Notes under the pieces: model-generated | Databases searched by the model: none | What the model was told of the DNA's origin: nothing | Seen by the model: the letters and a program-made list of their open reading frames with translations, nothing else | DNA from: Lentisphaeria bacterium UBA1791 | GTDB taxonomy: Bacteria > Verrucomicrobiota > Lentisphaeria > Victivallales > Victivallaceae | Reading direction: 5' to 3' | Assembly: GCA_002314455.1 (NCBI GenBank) | Contig: DCFZ01000039.1 | Location: 1-24,443 of the forward strand | Length of the DNA stretch: 24,443 nucleotides | Translations under genes and position numbers: made by a program | In this document: in pieces, positions 8,538 to 17,055 of the stretch | Numbering within the stretch: position 1 is the stretch's first letter | Layout: the number at the start of each line of letters is the position of its first letter

Positions 8538-10280
8538 ATGGAAAAAACATCGGTTTTCAAATTCAACGCCCGACGTCTTGCGGCGTGGATCTTGCTCATT
8601 GCGCCGCTTTTTGCCTATCCGCTGGTTTTCGGCGGCACTTTCGCCGGAAGAAATTTTGGGTTCGTCGAAGCGGTGACGCCGGGCGTCATCGGCATTTTTG
8701 CACTCGGCGTCGCGATCACCTTTCCGGAAAGGATCATCGCACTCGGCAAAAGCAAAGCGTGGTTCGGGCGGCTCGTCGTGCTGCTCTGCGTGCTTTTTCT
8801 TTTCTGGTCGCTGACGCGCACACTCGCCTTTGACGCGATGACGAAATTTCAGCTTTCGCTCTTTTACACCGCATTGCCGCTCGGTTGCATCGCCGTCGGC
8901 GACGAATTGAAAAAGATCCTGCCCGGCGCCCTGATCGGATTCGGCGCACTCGCCGCCATTTACGGCTTTTTTTCGCCGTGCAGCTATGGATTCCTCCTCA
9001 ACTGGAACTGGAATTCGACAATCGTCAAAATCGGCATCGGCGCGCTGGCGTTGCGGCTCTTTCCACACGAGAAACGCAAAATTTTCATCGCGGCGGCACT
9101 CCTTTTGGCTGTCAATCTCGTCGTCGAATTAAGCTGGCGCGGCAACTACTTTTCCCTCGGCAGCTGGCTCGCCATCGCATTTGCGTCGCTCACGCTCGTG
9201 CTGGTGAACAAGATCCCCGAAAAGAAACGCGGCCTCTGCGTCGGCGTCGCGGTATTGCTCAGCACCGTCGCAATCCTCGTTCTGCCGCAGAGTTATCCGC
9301 AAAGCCGCGACTGCCGGGTGCAACTCTGGCGCGGCACCAACAATTTAGTCGCACAGAATTGGGTGACCGGCGTCGGCGCCGGAAATTTCGAAGACCGGAT
9401 TCAAGAGGCGCTGCCGGCGGAATTCTACTATACCCGCCATCTTGCGCCACGCCATCCGCACCCCCACAACGAAACGCTCGTTTTTCTCGCCGCATTCGGC
9501 ATCGCCGGAGGATTTTTCCTCGCCGCACTGCTCGCAACGGCGATGCATTCGTCTAAAAGCGACGGCGCAACCAATCTTTTGCGCTGGACGATTTTCGTGC
9601 TCTTTTTCCACGGATCCGTCGACGTGTTGCTCAGCGAAGCGTTGCCGGGCGTACTCTTTTACGCTTGCGCAGGCGCACTGATCGAACTCGAACCAACCGA
9701 CGAAAAAAAATGGCTTTTGCCGCGCAGAATATGCCTGGCCGCTTCTTTTTACTTTGCCCTCTTTTGCGCCATCTTGAACTTGCTCGGCTCAAGTGCCTAC
9801 CGCCAGGCGATGATCCTTTATCAGAAAGGAGAACCGTGCGACAAGGCGTTGCAGCGCGCACTTTATTTCCGGCCCGACGCCCGCACGCTTTACCTCGCCG
9901 GCTGGGCACATTTTCGGCAAGGGGATTTCCCGGCGGCGCAGAATTTTTTCACCCGCATCCATACCGAACATCACCTGCGCGGATATTTCCACAGCAACTA
10001 TTGCGCCGGCGTCGCCGCAATGAATCAGGGGCGTTACCGGGAAGCCGCACGTTTTTTTGAACGCGAAGAACGGCGCTATCCTTTCAGCATCACCAACGCT
10101 TACGCGATGGCATATCTCGCCCACCTCACACACGCGCCAAGCGAATTTCAACTTGCGGCACGTCAGAAAGTCCTCGTGCTCCTTGCCATGCGCGGCAAAA
10201 CCCGCGACGATCTCGGCGATTTTCTCAACAACATAAACGACGACGTCATACCGTGCGTTGAGCAAAAAAAAGAGCGCTGA
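8538..10280 (+). CDS. O-antigen ligase/polymerase-like membrane protein with C-terminal TPR-like region
   Basis: 580 residues. The first ~400 hold roughly ten to twelve hydrophobic segments. A large external loop carries VGAGNFEDR near residue 279 and HPHNETLVFLAAFGIAGG at about 308-325, the region typical of WaaL/Wzy-type (Wzy_C) proteins; Arg201 in the SWRGNYFSLGSW stretch fits the conserved arginine of that superfamily. Such proteins join or polymerise undecaprenyl-linked glycans at the periplasmic face. From about 415 to 540 the chain has helical repeats with TPR spacing (for example YLAGWAHFRQGDFPAAQNFF). AAGGAG at 8522-8527 precedes the ATG by ten bases. Ligase or polymerase cannot be told apart here; some relatives act on protein glycans. 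Confidence 0.75.
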   Translation: MEKTSVFKFNARRLAAWILLIAPLFAYPLVFGGTFAGRNFGFVEAVTPGVIGIFALGVAITFPERIIALGKSKAWFGRLVVLLCVLFLFWSLTRTLAFDAMTKFQLSLFYTALPLGCIAVGDELKKILPGALIGFGALAAIYGFFSPCSYGFLLNWNWNSTIVKIGIGALALRLFPHEKRKIFIAAALLLAVNLVVELSWRGNYFSLGSWLAIAFASLTLVLVNKIPEKKRGLCVGVAVLLSTVAILVLPQSYPQSRDCRVQLWRGTNNLVAQNWVTGVGAGNFEDRIQEALPAEFYYTRHLAPRHPHPHNETLVFLAAFGIAGGFFLAALLATAMHSSKSDGATNLLRWTIFVLFFHGSVDVLLSEALPGVLFYACAGALIELEPTDEKKWLLPRRICLAASFYFALFCAILNLLGSSAYRQAMILYQKGEPCDKALQRALYFRPDARTLYLAGWAHFRQGDFPAAQNFFTRIHTEHHLRGYFHSNYCAGVAAMNQGRYREAARFFEREERRYPFSITNAYAMAYLAHLTHAPSEFQLAARQKVLVLLAMRGKTRDDLGDFLNNINDDVIPCVEQKKER

Positions 10281-10290
10281 TGGATGTCTC

Positions 10291-10437
10291 GCGGCAACGC
10301 CGCGAAATAGGCGTCTTTGTCGGACCAGCCGCGAGCGTGACGTACTGACCGCAATCAAACCTCTATCCTGCGAGAGGGCTCACGCCGCCCCGCTTGCGCG
10401 GGGTTTTTCAGGTGCTTGCGCACGGTTCTTTATTTTA
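10291..10437 (+). repeat. Intergenic repeat, copy B
   Basis: This copy lies just after the O-antigen-ligase-like gene. Its first 34 bases match copy A (1193-1226) at 30 of 34 positions, with the hairpin GCGGC-AAC-GCCGC. CTCGCGGC (10289-10296) can alternatively pair with GCCGCGAG (10328-10335). CCTCT/AGAGG (10361-10378 region) makes another small hairpin. It ends with CCCCGC-TTGC-GCGGGG (10388-10403) and GGTGC-TTGC-GCAC (10411-10423). The shared TTGC loops and order mark it as the same element as copy A. Confidence 0.65.
10388..10435 (+). terminator. Tandem terminator-like hairpins after the O-antigen-ligase-like gene
   Basis: A 6-bp stem CCCCGC/GCGGGG with loop TTGC is followed directly by TTTTT (10404-10408), a standard intrinsic terminator form. 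The second hairpin (10411-10423, loop TTGC) is followed by a T-rich run. It separates the upstream gene from the DUF2157 promoter. Confidence 0.65.
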
Positions 10438-10450
10438 CGGGAAAACTTTT

Positions 10451-10479
10451 TTGACTTTTCGGCAAAAGTTATGTATATT
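10451..10479 (+). promoter_or_regulatory. Sigma70-type promoter for the DUF2157 gene
   Basis: TTGACT at 10451-10456 and TATATT at 10474-10479 are separated by 17 bases. The start would be near 10486, leaving a short leader with GGAGG at 10492-10496, seven bases before the ATG at 10504. Confidence 0.7.
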
Positions 10480-10503
10480 AGTTGTAAAGTTGGAGGTTTG
10501 TCT

Positions 10504-11883
10504 ATGGCGAACGATGCGAAATGGTTTTTAAATGAACTGCCGAAGTTGCGCGAAGAGGGCATTCTCGATGAATCGGCGATACAGCGATTGCAATCCCGTT
10601 ATGGTGCGGATCCGGCGCGGCGGGAATTGACTTATTTTCTATGGATGACGTCGATTATCGGTGCGGTATTGATTATTGCGGGGGCGGCGCTTTTCTTCCA
10701 CTATCACTGGGATATGTTCGGCAAGACGATGCACTTGGTGATTGGCGCGATGCCGCTTGTGTTGGCGTTGGCATTAGGGATCACCGCGTTGGTCCGCAAC
10801 AATCGTGCGCTCGCGGAATGTGCGGCGCTCTGCAACGCGATCGGCGCCGGTGTTTTTTATGCGATTTTCCAATATGTCTACCATTTAAACGGGGCGATCT
10901 GTGATTTGGCGTTGCCCATTCTGGTGGCGTGTATTCCGCTGATCTACGTTTTCAACAGTTCGGCGTTGGCGATGCTTTATTCGCTTGGACTTTTCGCGTT
11001 GATTCCCGATTCTGAAGCGAGCAATCTCACCTACCGGTTGCTCTTATCGCTGGCGGTGGTGCCGTTTATTCTCTTTCACCTCAAGCTCAACGATCCGGTG
11101 CGTGTCGTGATGCGTTATGCGGCGTTGGCGGTCGGTATTTTCGGTGCGGTCAGTTTTGCCGGATACTATTATGTGCTTTACCTTTTCACGCTGTCGACGC
11201 TTTTCGTTTTCGGCGGCTGGGAAATTTACGAACGGCGTTCGCGTCATCTGACGAATCCGTGGCTGCTTGTGCCTTTCGGGCTCTTGGTTATCTTGCTTGC
11301 CGCCGCCGCGACGCGCAGTGATCTTTATGCGATTTTGCCTTTCGGCAAGGTGCGCAACGCCGCGGAACTCACCGAGATCCGTGCGGTTTACTGGGTGGCG
11401 ACGGGGGGATTGCTCGCGTTGCTTGCGCTGGTCTTTCCGCGTCGTCACTGGGATGCGAAGCGGATCATTCCGGTCGTGCTGGTCGTCGGCATGACCTATC
11501 CGCTTTACAATGACTTCAATGCGATCTGGATGCGGATCTTCGTCACGGTCTGCGGAGTGTTGTTTGCGATCGCCCTTGCGCTGGATGGCGAACGCCGCCG
11601 CAACGTTATGCTTTTCAACAGCGGCGTGCTCGTTTTCGCGGTGATGGTCGGCTGTCACCTTTTCAATGATTCGCTCCCGCTCGTTTTCCGTGCGGGCGGA
11701 CTGGTGATTTTCGGGATTGCGGTCATCGTCGCCAACGCTGTTTTCGCCTATCGCGAAAAGCGAAAGGGTGCGCTCGCCGGGGCTCCAAAAGAGCAGGAAG
11801 CTACGGCGGCTCCCGCCGACAAGATCGACGATTCTGCCGCGCCGGAAGAAGCCGAAATCGTTGCGGAGGAGGAAACCAAATGA
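10504..11883 (+). CDS. DUF2157 domain multi-pass membrane protein
   Basis: 459 residues. A soluble N-terminal segment of about 45 residues (helical, with the sequence LREEGILDESAIQRLQSRYG typical of DUF2157) precedes about a dozen hydrophobic helices; the last ~35 residues form an acidic, alanine-rich cytoplasm-like tail. Function of DUF2157 proteins is unknown. The frame is open further upstream, but the start at 10504 has a strong Shine-Dalgarno site and lies just inside a clear promoter; a longer product would begin within the previous gene. It overlaps the next gene as ATGA, so the two are probably made together and may form a complex. DUF2157 is often seen beside GDYXXLXY-type proteins, which fits. 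Confidence 0.8.
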   Translation: MANDAKWFLNELPKLREEGILDESAIQRLQSRYGADPARRELTYFLWMTSIIGAVLIIAGAALFFHYHWDMFGKTMHLVIGAMPLVLALALGITALVRNNRALAECAALCNAIGAGVFYAIFQYVYHLNGAICDLALPILVACIPLIYVFNSSALAMLYSLGLFALIPDSEASNLTYRLLLSLAVVPFILFHLKLNDPVRVVMRYAALAVGIFGAVSFAGYYYVLYLFTLSTLFVFGGWEIYERRSRHLTNPWLLVPFGLLVILLAAAATRSDLYAILPFGKVRNAAELTEIRAVYWVATGGLLALLALVFPRRHWDAKRIIPVVLVVGMTYPLYNDFNAIWMRIFVTVCGVLFAIALALDGERRRNVMLFNSGVLVFAVMVGCHLFNDSLPLVFRAGGLVIFGIAVIVANAVFAYREKRKGALAGAPKEQEATAAPADKIDDSAAPEEAEIVAEEETK

Positions 11884-12377
11884 AGCGCAATCAATGGATC
11901 CGGCTCGCGGTTTTTCTCGTTGGATTTGCCGTTTTTCTGATGTTGCCCGTCCATAAATACTGGATGCTCGAATACACCAAGGGGCGCAACATCGTGTTGC
12001 AGGTGAAGCCGCTTCCGGCAAAGAGCCACGGCAACCGCATCGAATTTGAATGCGTTGAAAAATACGCGCCCGCCGGCAAGGATGCGACCGCTCTCGCAAG
12101 CGGTTTCGTCTACTTTCACGCCGACGGCCGCTTTGCCGGCGTTGCCGACAAGCGTAAAAACGTGCCGGACAACGCGCCTTATCTGAATTTGCGCAACCTC
12201 AAACTTTCGCCGGACGGCAAAAGCTACGAGATCACGCTTCACTTTTCCTATTTCGCGGAAAATCAGGCGGAAGCGGCGGCATTGCTGACGCAAATGGAAA
12301 GCGCCCGATCCATTGCGCTTGAGATCGCCATTTTTCCCAACGGCGATCATCAGATCAAAAAACTGCTCATCAAATAA
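11880..12377 (+). CDS. Small membrane-anchored protein, probable GDYXXLXY-family partner of DUF2157
   Basis: 165 residues. One hydrophobic segment at about 8-24 anchors the chain, and the remainder is probably periplasmic, beginning with YTKGRNIVLQVKPLP. In its position after a DUF2157 gene and in its design (signal-anchor then small beta-rich domain) it resembles GDYXXLXY proteins, but the GDYxxLxY motif itself is not intact: the corresponding place reads GRNIVLQV. The family call therefore rests on context. The start overlaps the DUF2157 stop as ATGA. The gene ends one base before the end of a gene on the other strand, with no terminator hairpin between them. Confidence 0.6.
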   Translation: MKRNQWIRLAVFLVGFAVFLMLPVHKYWMLEYTKGRNIVLQVKPLPAKSHGNRIEFECVEKYAPAGKDATALASGFVYFHADGRFAGVADKRKNVPDNAPYLNLRNLKLSPDGKSYEITLHFSYFAENQAEAAALLTQMESARSIALEIAIFPNGDHQIKKLLIK

Positions 12378-12378
12378 G

Positions 12379-13116
12379 TTAATGATTGCAGAGTTTTTCG
12401 CGCAGGAATTTAAATCCCTCTGACGTCGCCTCGATTTTCATGCCGCCTTCCGGCGTGAAATCGGCGCGGCGCACAAAACTTGCGAGGATTTTCCCTTCGT
12501 CGGTCTCGCCGAAACGATTCAATTCGCGGTCGACGTAGCCTTGAAAGGGAAAGACCGGCACGCGCATCATCCCCATCCGCACGCTTTTCAGATCGAATCG
12601 GAGCTTGCCGTCGGCGATTTTGCCGTCGGCGGTGATCTCGACGGGGATCATCCACCGGTAATTGACGGGAATCTCGGCGTGGCAGAGCAACTTGCCGTCG
12701 CGCAGAACGACGTCGCGCAAATAGACTTTTTTCCGCAAATGGGGGTTGAAGACCCGGCGCGCCGATGAGAGCAACGCCTGCGTTTCCTGTGCGGAAAGCA
12801 TAACGACGACGCTTTTTTGCGGCTGGCGGCGGCCGCGGAGGATCGCCCCGGAAAATTTCGCCGACGTTTTCTGAATGCTCTGCAATTCCTCTTTCGGGAT
12901 CGACAACGGCTTCGGCGGGATGACCGGACGCAAAATGAGCATCGCGACAATCTGCGCCAGAAGCAAAAGCGCGACGAGGGCGCTCCCGACGGCGAGGATG
13001 ACCTTTTGGCCTTTCGTCTTCGGCTTCGCCGGAATTTTCCATTTGAGCACCACCGCGTCGATGACGCTTGCGGCGGCTTTCCGGATAAATGTCAGGATCT
13101 TTCGCGTTCTTTCCAT
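12379..13116 (-). CDS. Single-pass membrane protein of unknown function
   Basis: 245 residues, family not recognised. A basic N-terminal segment of about 38 residues lies before one strong transmembrane helix at about 38-62. The remaining ~180 residues would be outside the inner membrane: a proline-rich stretch, then alternating polar and hydrophobic strands (for example DGKLLCHAEIPVN) that suggest a beta-rich lipid-binding-like or lipoprotein-like domain. This is only shape, not homology. The start codon lies 25 bases inside the 3' end of recQ, with AAAGG about ten bases upstream, and no later in-frame ATG would keep the helix. Last gene of the minus-strand run. Confidence 0.6.
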   Translation of the reverse strand: MERTRKILTFIRKAAASVIDAVVLKWKIPAKPKTKGQKVILAVGSALVALLLLAQIVAMLILRPVIPPKPLSIPKEELQSIQKTSAKFSGAILRGRRQPQKSVVVMLSAQETQALLSSARRVFNPHLRKKVYLRDVVLRDGKLLCHAEIPVNYRWMIPVEITADGKIADGKLRFDLKSVRMGMMRVPVFPFQGYVDRELNRFGETDEGKILASFVRRADFTPEGGMKIEATSEGFKFLREKLCNH

Positions 13117-15407
13117 AATTCGATCGCCTTTAAAAATCCGGGCAACACCCGTGCCGCCTTGACCGGGCCCACCCCTTTGATCCGCATCGCGTCGTCGACG
13201 TTGTCGATCTCGTTTGCGGCAAGTTCCTCCAAAACGTGATTGCTCAAGATCTCATAGAGCGGCACGTGGCGTTCGGCGGCGATGCGGCGGCGCAATTCCT
13301 TGAGGACGTCGAGCAGCGTGGCATTTTCGCCGAGCGCTTTTTTGGTCGCTTCCTTCGCCGGTTTTTTCCGCAGGTCGCCGGCGTGGACGTTGGGCAGCGG
13401 CAGCTTGGGCAGCTCCTCCATGCCGAGCGCGGTCGCGCCGTAACCGGAAACCATCAGACACGGGAAGCCCTCGCGGTCGACGCGTTCGAGCAAACCGCCC
13501 GTTTCCAGGATCCGGATGTATTCCAACACTTTCGTCTGTTGAAAATAGGCTAAACTCCCGTAGTGGGGCGAGCGCTTGAAATAGGGCGTCATCTCGGCGC
13601 TTTTGGCGCCGGAAAGGAGCTTGGCGAGCTTGCCCGCGCCGATGCGCCCCTCGAAGTCGGCGGCAGCGAGCAGAATTTTGCGCAGGACGACGCTTTCGCT
13701 TGCCGTCGGCGCGCGGAAATCGCTCCCGAGATCGCGCGCACAGTGGTCGCAGGAGCCGCATTTCCAATCTTTGACTTCTTCGCCGAAGTAGGAGATCAAT
13801 TCGCCCTGCCGGCAAAGTTCCGGGGGACATTCGGCGTAGGAAATGACGTCGTCGAGCTTTTCGAGTTCGCGGTCGAGCTTGGCGCCGAGCGCCGCGTCGT
13901 CGAGCGGCACCGCGGTCGCGTCGGAAAGCAATTCGATCGCGCGCCCCTTGAAGGAGTTTTTATACTCGATCTCGTTTCCGTTCAACGCATTGAGCACGCG
14001 GCGCAACTGCTCGACATTCAGATTCGAGGTGATCGCGAGTTCCTCGAGGTCGTACTCCTGAAAATTGACGAGCGTGCGTCCGTAGCGGCGCGCGAGCCGG
14101 CTCAAAAAGCGCGACCGCTGGGTGCTTTCCGCCTGATGGATCACGGCAATCCGGTCGGGATCGGCGGTAAAGCGCAATTCGATGCGGTTGCTCCGCGGCA
14201 GCCGGCGGATCAGATCGAGCCGGTCGAGAATGCCGAGCGAAGCGTAAATTTGCCCTTCCTGTTTGACTTCGGGCAAAAAAGTCTGCAATTCGGCGGCGGT
14301 CACTTCGAGCACGTTGCTCTGGCGCTCTTTCGCGAGGCGGCGGATCGTCGCGTAAACGCGGCGGATCGTATCGGGGCCGGGGTTGTTCATCTCGATCAGA
14401 AACTGCTGGGTGTAGCGGTCGGCAAAGGAAAAGAGCAGAATGCAGTCGGCCTTTTCGCCGTCGCGGCCGGCGCGCCCCGCTTCCTGATAGAGCGCTTCGA
14501 GACTCCCCGGCAGCTGAAAGTGGATCACCCGCCGCACGTCGGGCCGGTCGATGCCCATACCGAAAGCGTTGGTCGCCGCCAACACCGGGTGAGGATCGCT
14601 CATAAAGCGGTTCTGCACTGCCGTGCGCTCGTCGTCGCTCATTCCGGCATGGTAGCCGAGAATGCCTAAATTTTCGGTGATCTTGTCGACCGCCTGACGG
14701 GTCGCCGCGTAAATGATGGTCGTCGCGGGGGTTTCCAGCAATTTGCGCAACGCGTCGAACTTGTCGGCATCGGTGCGGCATTTTTTGACTTGAAACGAGA
14801 GATTTTCGCGGCGGAATCCGGCGACGAGCAACTTCATCTGATCGCGGTGGAGCTGCTTTTTGATGTCCTCGCGGACGATCGGCGTCGCGGTCGCGGTAAA
14901 GGCGCACACCTGACGGATGTTGAAATCGTCGGCGACCTGTCCCATTTTGCGGTAGGCGGGGCGGAAATCGTGTCCCCACTGGCTGATGCAGTGCGCTTCG
15001 TCGACCACCAGCATCTTGGGCGGGTGGCGGTAAAGAAATTTGCGGAAATGCGCCGCCTGAAACCTTTCGGGGGCGACGTAGAGCAGTTTCACTTCGCCGC
15101 GGTCGGCACGCGAAATCGCCTCCTGCTGCATCGCGAGCGAAAGCGTGCTGTTGATAAACGCCGCCGCAATGCCGCGCTTCAAAAGCTGATCGACCTGATC
15201 CTGCATCAGGGCAATCAGGGGCGACGCGACGATCGCATAGTCGTCGCTCATCAGGATCGGCAGTTGATAGCAGAGCGATTTGCCCGCGCCGGTCGGCATG
15301 ATGACGCCGAGATCCTCGCCTGCGAGGATGCGCTCGACAATCTCCTGCTGATGGTCGAGGAAGCGGTCGTAACCGAAATAGTGCTTCAGCGCTTCGAGCG
15401 AAGTCAT
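13092..15407 (-). CDS. recQ: RecQ family ATP-dependent DNA helicase
   Basis: 771 residues. Superfamily 2 helicase core with Walker A PTGAGKS (Lys43), DEAH at 136-139 and QEAGRAGRDG at 308-317. A zinc site is formed by Cys532, Cys550, Cys553 and Cys556; a winged-helix (RQC-like) region and a C-terminal HRDC domain (about 690-765) follow. It unwinds DNA in recombination and fork repair. Compared with E. coli RecQ (about 610 residues) there are roughly 160 extra residues between the helicase core and the zinc cysteines. I start at the ATG at 15407, which overlaps the aminotransferase stop as ATGA and gives the family N-terminus; the 27 residues upstream in the open frame are read through the preceding gene. 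Confidence 0.92.
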   Translation of the reverse strand: MTSLEALKHYFGYDRFLDHQQEIVERILAGEDLGVIMPTGAGKSLCYQLPILMSDDYAIVASPLIALMQDQVDQLLKRGIAAAFINSTLSLAMQQEAISRADRGEVKLLYVAPERFQAAHFRKFLYRHPPKMLVVDEAHCISQWGHDFRPAYRKMGQVADDFNIRQVCAFTATATPIVREDIKKQLHRDQMKLLVAGFRRENLSFQVKKCRTDADKFDALRKLLETPATTIIYAATRQAVDKITENLGILGYHAGMSDDERTAVQNRFMSDPHPVLAATNAFGMGIDRPDVRRVIHFQLPGSLEALYQEAGRAGRDGEKADCILLFSFADRYTQQFLIEMNNPGPDTIRRVYATIRRLAKERQSNVLEVTAAELQTFLPEVKQEGQIYASLGILDRLDLIRRLPRSNRIELRFTADPDRIAVIHQAESTQRSRFLSRLARRYGRTLVNFQEYDLEELAITSNLNVEQLRRVLNALNGNEIEYKNSFKGRAIELLSDATAVPLDDAALGAKLDRELEKLDDVISYAECPPELCRQGELISYFGEEVKDWKCGSCDHCARDLGSDFRAPTASESVVLRKILLAAADFEGRIGAGKLAKLLSGAKSAEMTPYFKRSPHYGSLAYFQQTKVLEYIRILETGGLLERVDREGFPCLMVSGYGATALGMEELPKLPLPNVHAGDLRKKPAKEATKKALGENATLLDVLKELRRRIAAERHVPLYEILSNHVLEELAANEIDNVDDAMRIKGVGPVKAARVLPGFLKAIELWKERERS

Positions 15408-16591
15408 TTTTTTGCGATTTTTCCGACGAAGCGGCTGATGCGCTTCAATGCTTCGCCGAGTTCCTCTTGACTGGTCGCGTAACTGCAACGCACGAAACCC
15501 TCGCCGCCGGGGCCGAATGCCGAACCGGGAATGACGGCGACGTGTTCTTTTTCGAGCAGTTTTTCGGCGAATTCCTCGCTGGAAAGACCGCTTTTTTTGA
15601 TCGCCGGGAAAGCGTAAAAGGCGCCGTGCGGCAAGACGCAGTCGAGACCGATCTCATTCAGTCCGCCGACGAAAAAGTCGCGGCGTTCCTGATAACTTGC
15701 GTGCATTTCCGCTTTGGCTTCGCCGCCGCGCCGGAGCGCTTCGAGCGCCGCTTCCTGGGCGACGGTCGGCGCGCTCATGATGGCGTACTGGTGAATCTTT
15801 TTCATCGCGTCGATCAGATCTGCGGGAGCGCAGGCGTAGCCGATGCGCCAGCCGGTCATCGCGAACGCCTTGGAAAAACCGTGCAGGAAAATCGTGCGCT
15901 CGCGCATGCCGGGGAGCGTCGCGATCGAAACGTGCGCTTCGCCGTAGGTGAGCTCCGAATAGATCTCGTCGGTGATCAGCAAAAGGTCGTGTTTGGTCAC
16001 GACGTCGGCAAGACGCTTGAGCGCCGCGCCGGAAAGCGTCGCCCCGGTCGGATTGCAGGGAAAATTGATCAGGATCGCCTTGGTCTTGCCGGTGATCGCC
16101 CGTTCAATCGCGTCGGCGTCGGGGGCGAAATTGTTTTCCCGTTTGGTCGCGACCGGCACGGGCACGCCGTGCGCCATTAAAATTTCAGCGGGGTAGCTGA
16201 CAAACGAGGGCGAAGTGTAGATGATCTCGTCGCCCGGAGAAGTGATCGCGCGGATCGCGATGTCGAGCGCCTCGCTGACGCCGACGGTGACGATGCACTC
16301 GTTTTCCGGGTGGTAGGCGAGGCGGTAGTCGCGCGCGAGATATTGACAGATTTCGCGGCGCAGCGAGAGCATGCCGAGGTTGCTGGTGTAGCTGGTGTGG
16401 CCGCGCTCGATCGAGTAGATGCCGCTTTCGCGGATCGTCCACGGCGTCGTGAAATCGGGTTCGCCGATGCCGAGCGAAATGACGTCGTCCATCGTGCTGA
16501 CGAGGTCGAAAAATTTGCGGATCCCGCTCGGCGGCAAGGCGGCGATATGGCGCGCGACGCGATCTTTACGGACAGACTTTGAGCCGCTCAT
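15404..16591 (-). CDS. Class I/II PLP-dependent aminotransferase (AlaT/AspC-like)
   Basis: 395 residues, normal for a fold type I aminotransferase. The PLP lysine is Lys241 in GFSKAFAMTGWR; Asn180 (NPTG), Asp208 and Tyr211 (DEIYSE) and Arg249 are the usual cofactor ligands, and FVRCSY near the C-terminus gives the substrate-carboxylate arginine. The amino group acceptor cannot be told from sequence. The gene directly follows an Lrp/AsnC regulator, with a 26-base overlap; the same pair exists in Bacillus subtilis as alaR-alaT (yugG-yugH), where the enzyme is an alanine transaminase. That makes alanine or aspartate transamination the best guess. It overlaps recQ downstream by four bases. Confidence 0.85.
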   Translation of the reverse strand: MSGSKSVRKDRVARHIAALPPSGIRKFFDLVSTMDDVISLGIGEPDFTTPWTIRESGIYSIERGHTSYTSNLGMLSLRREICQYLARDYRLAYHPENECIVTVGVSEALDIAIRAITSPGDEIIYTSPSFVSYPAEILMAHGVPVPVATKRENNFAPDADAIERAITGKTKAILINFPCNPTGATLSGAALKRLADVVTKHDLLLITDEIYSELTYGEAHVSIATLPGMRERTIFLHGFSKAFAMTGWRIGYACAPADLIDAMKKIHQYAIMSAPTVAQEAALEALRRGGEAKAEMHASYQERRDFFVGGLNEIGLDCVLPHGAFYAFPAIKKSGLSSEEFAEKLLEKEHVAVIPGSAFGPGGEGFVRCSYATSQEELGEALKRISRFVGKIAKK

Positions 16592-17045
16592 ATTCCTCGT
16601 CGTCCTCCATCATATGCCCCGATTCCTTGTATTTTTTCAGCTGGAAGCTCGTCGAGGTCGAGATCACGCCGTCGATGGTCGCAAGTTTTGCCGCGACGAA
16701 ATTGGCGACTTCCTTCAAGCTGGAACCGCGGACGGTCAGAAAAAGATCGTAAGAGCCTGAAACCAACGCGAGATCGCTCACTTCCGGGAACTTCGCGATC
16801 CGGCGCGCCACCTGATTGAAACCGCCTTCGCGGCGCGGCGTGATGCGCACTTCGATCAGCGCGCGTACCTGTTCCTGATCGTAAGCGGCATCGTCGAGGA
16901 TCGCGGTGCAGCCGCGGTAAAGACCGGATTTTTCCAGAGCCTTCAACTCCTTGGCGACTTCCTTTTCGGTCATCTTGGCCGCTTTGGCAACCTTGGCGAG
17001 GTCGATCGGCGCATTTTCAGTAAGAATTTTCAGCAACTTATCCAT
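16566..17045 (-). CDS. Lrp/AsnC family transcriptional regulator
   Basis: 159 residues. An N-terminal winged helix-turn-helix at about 3-45 (DLAKVAKAAKMTEKEVAKEL) is joined to a RAM/Lrp ligand-binding domain at about 60-140, including the effector-region sequence VSGSYDLFLTVRG. Proteins of this type form dimers or octamers and sense amino acids. Its gene overlaps the aminotransferase that follows, so it probably controls amino-acid-responsive expression of that enzyme or its own operon. A gap of only ten bases from cdsA means it is transcribed with unrelated upstream genes. The HTH is complete and no key region is missing. Confidence 0.88.
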   Translation of the reverse strand: MDKLLKILTENAPIDLAKVAKAAKMTEKEVAKELKALEKSGLYRGCTAILDDAAYDQEQVRALIEVRITPRREGGFNQVARRIAKFPEVSDLALVSGSYDLFLTVRGSSLKEVANFVAAKLATIDGVISTSTSFQLKKYKESGHMMEDDEEYERLKVCP

Positions 17046-17055
17046 AAATGACTCC

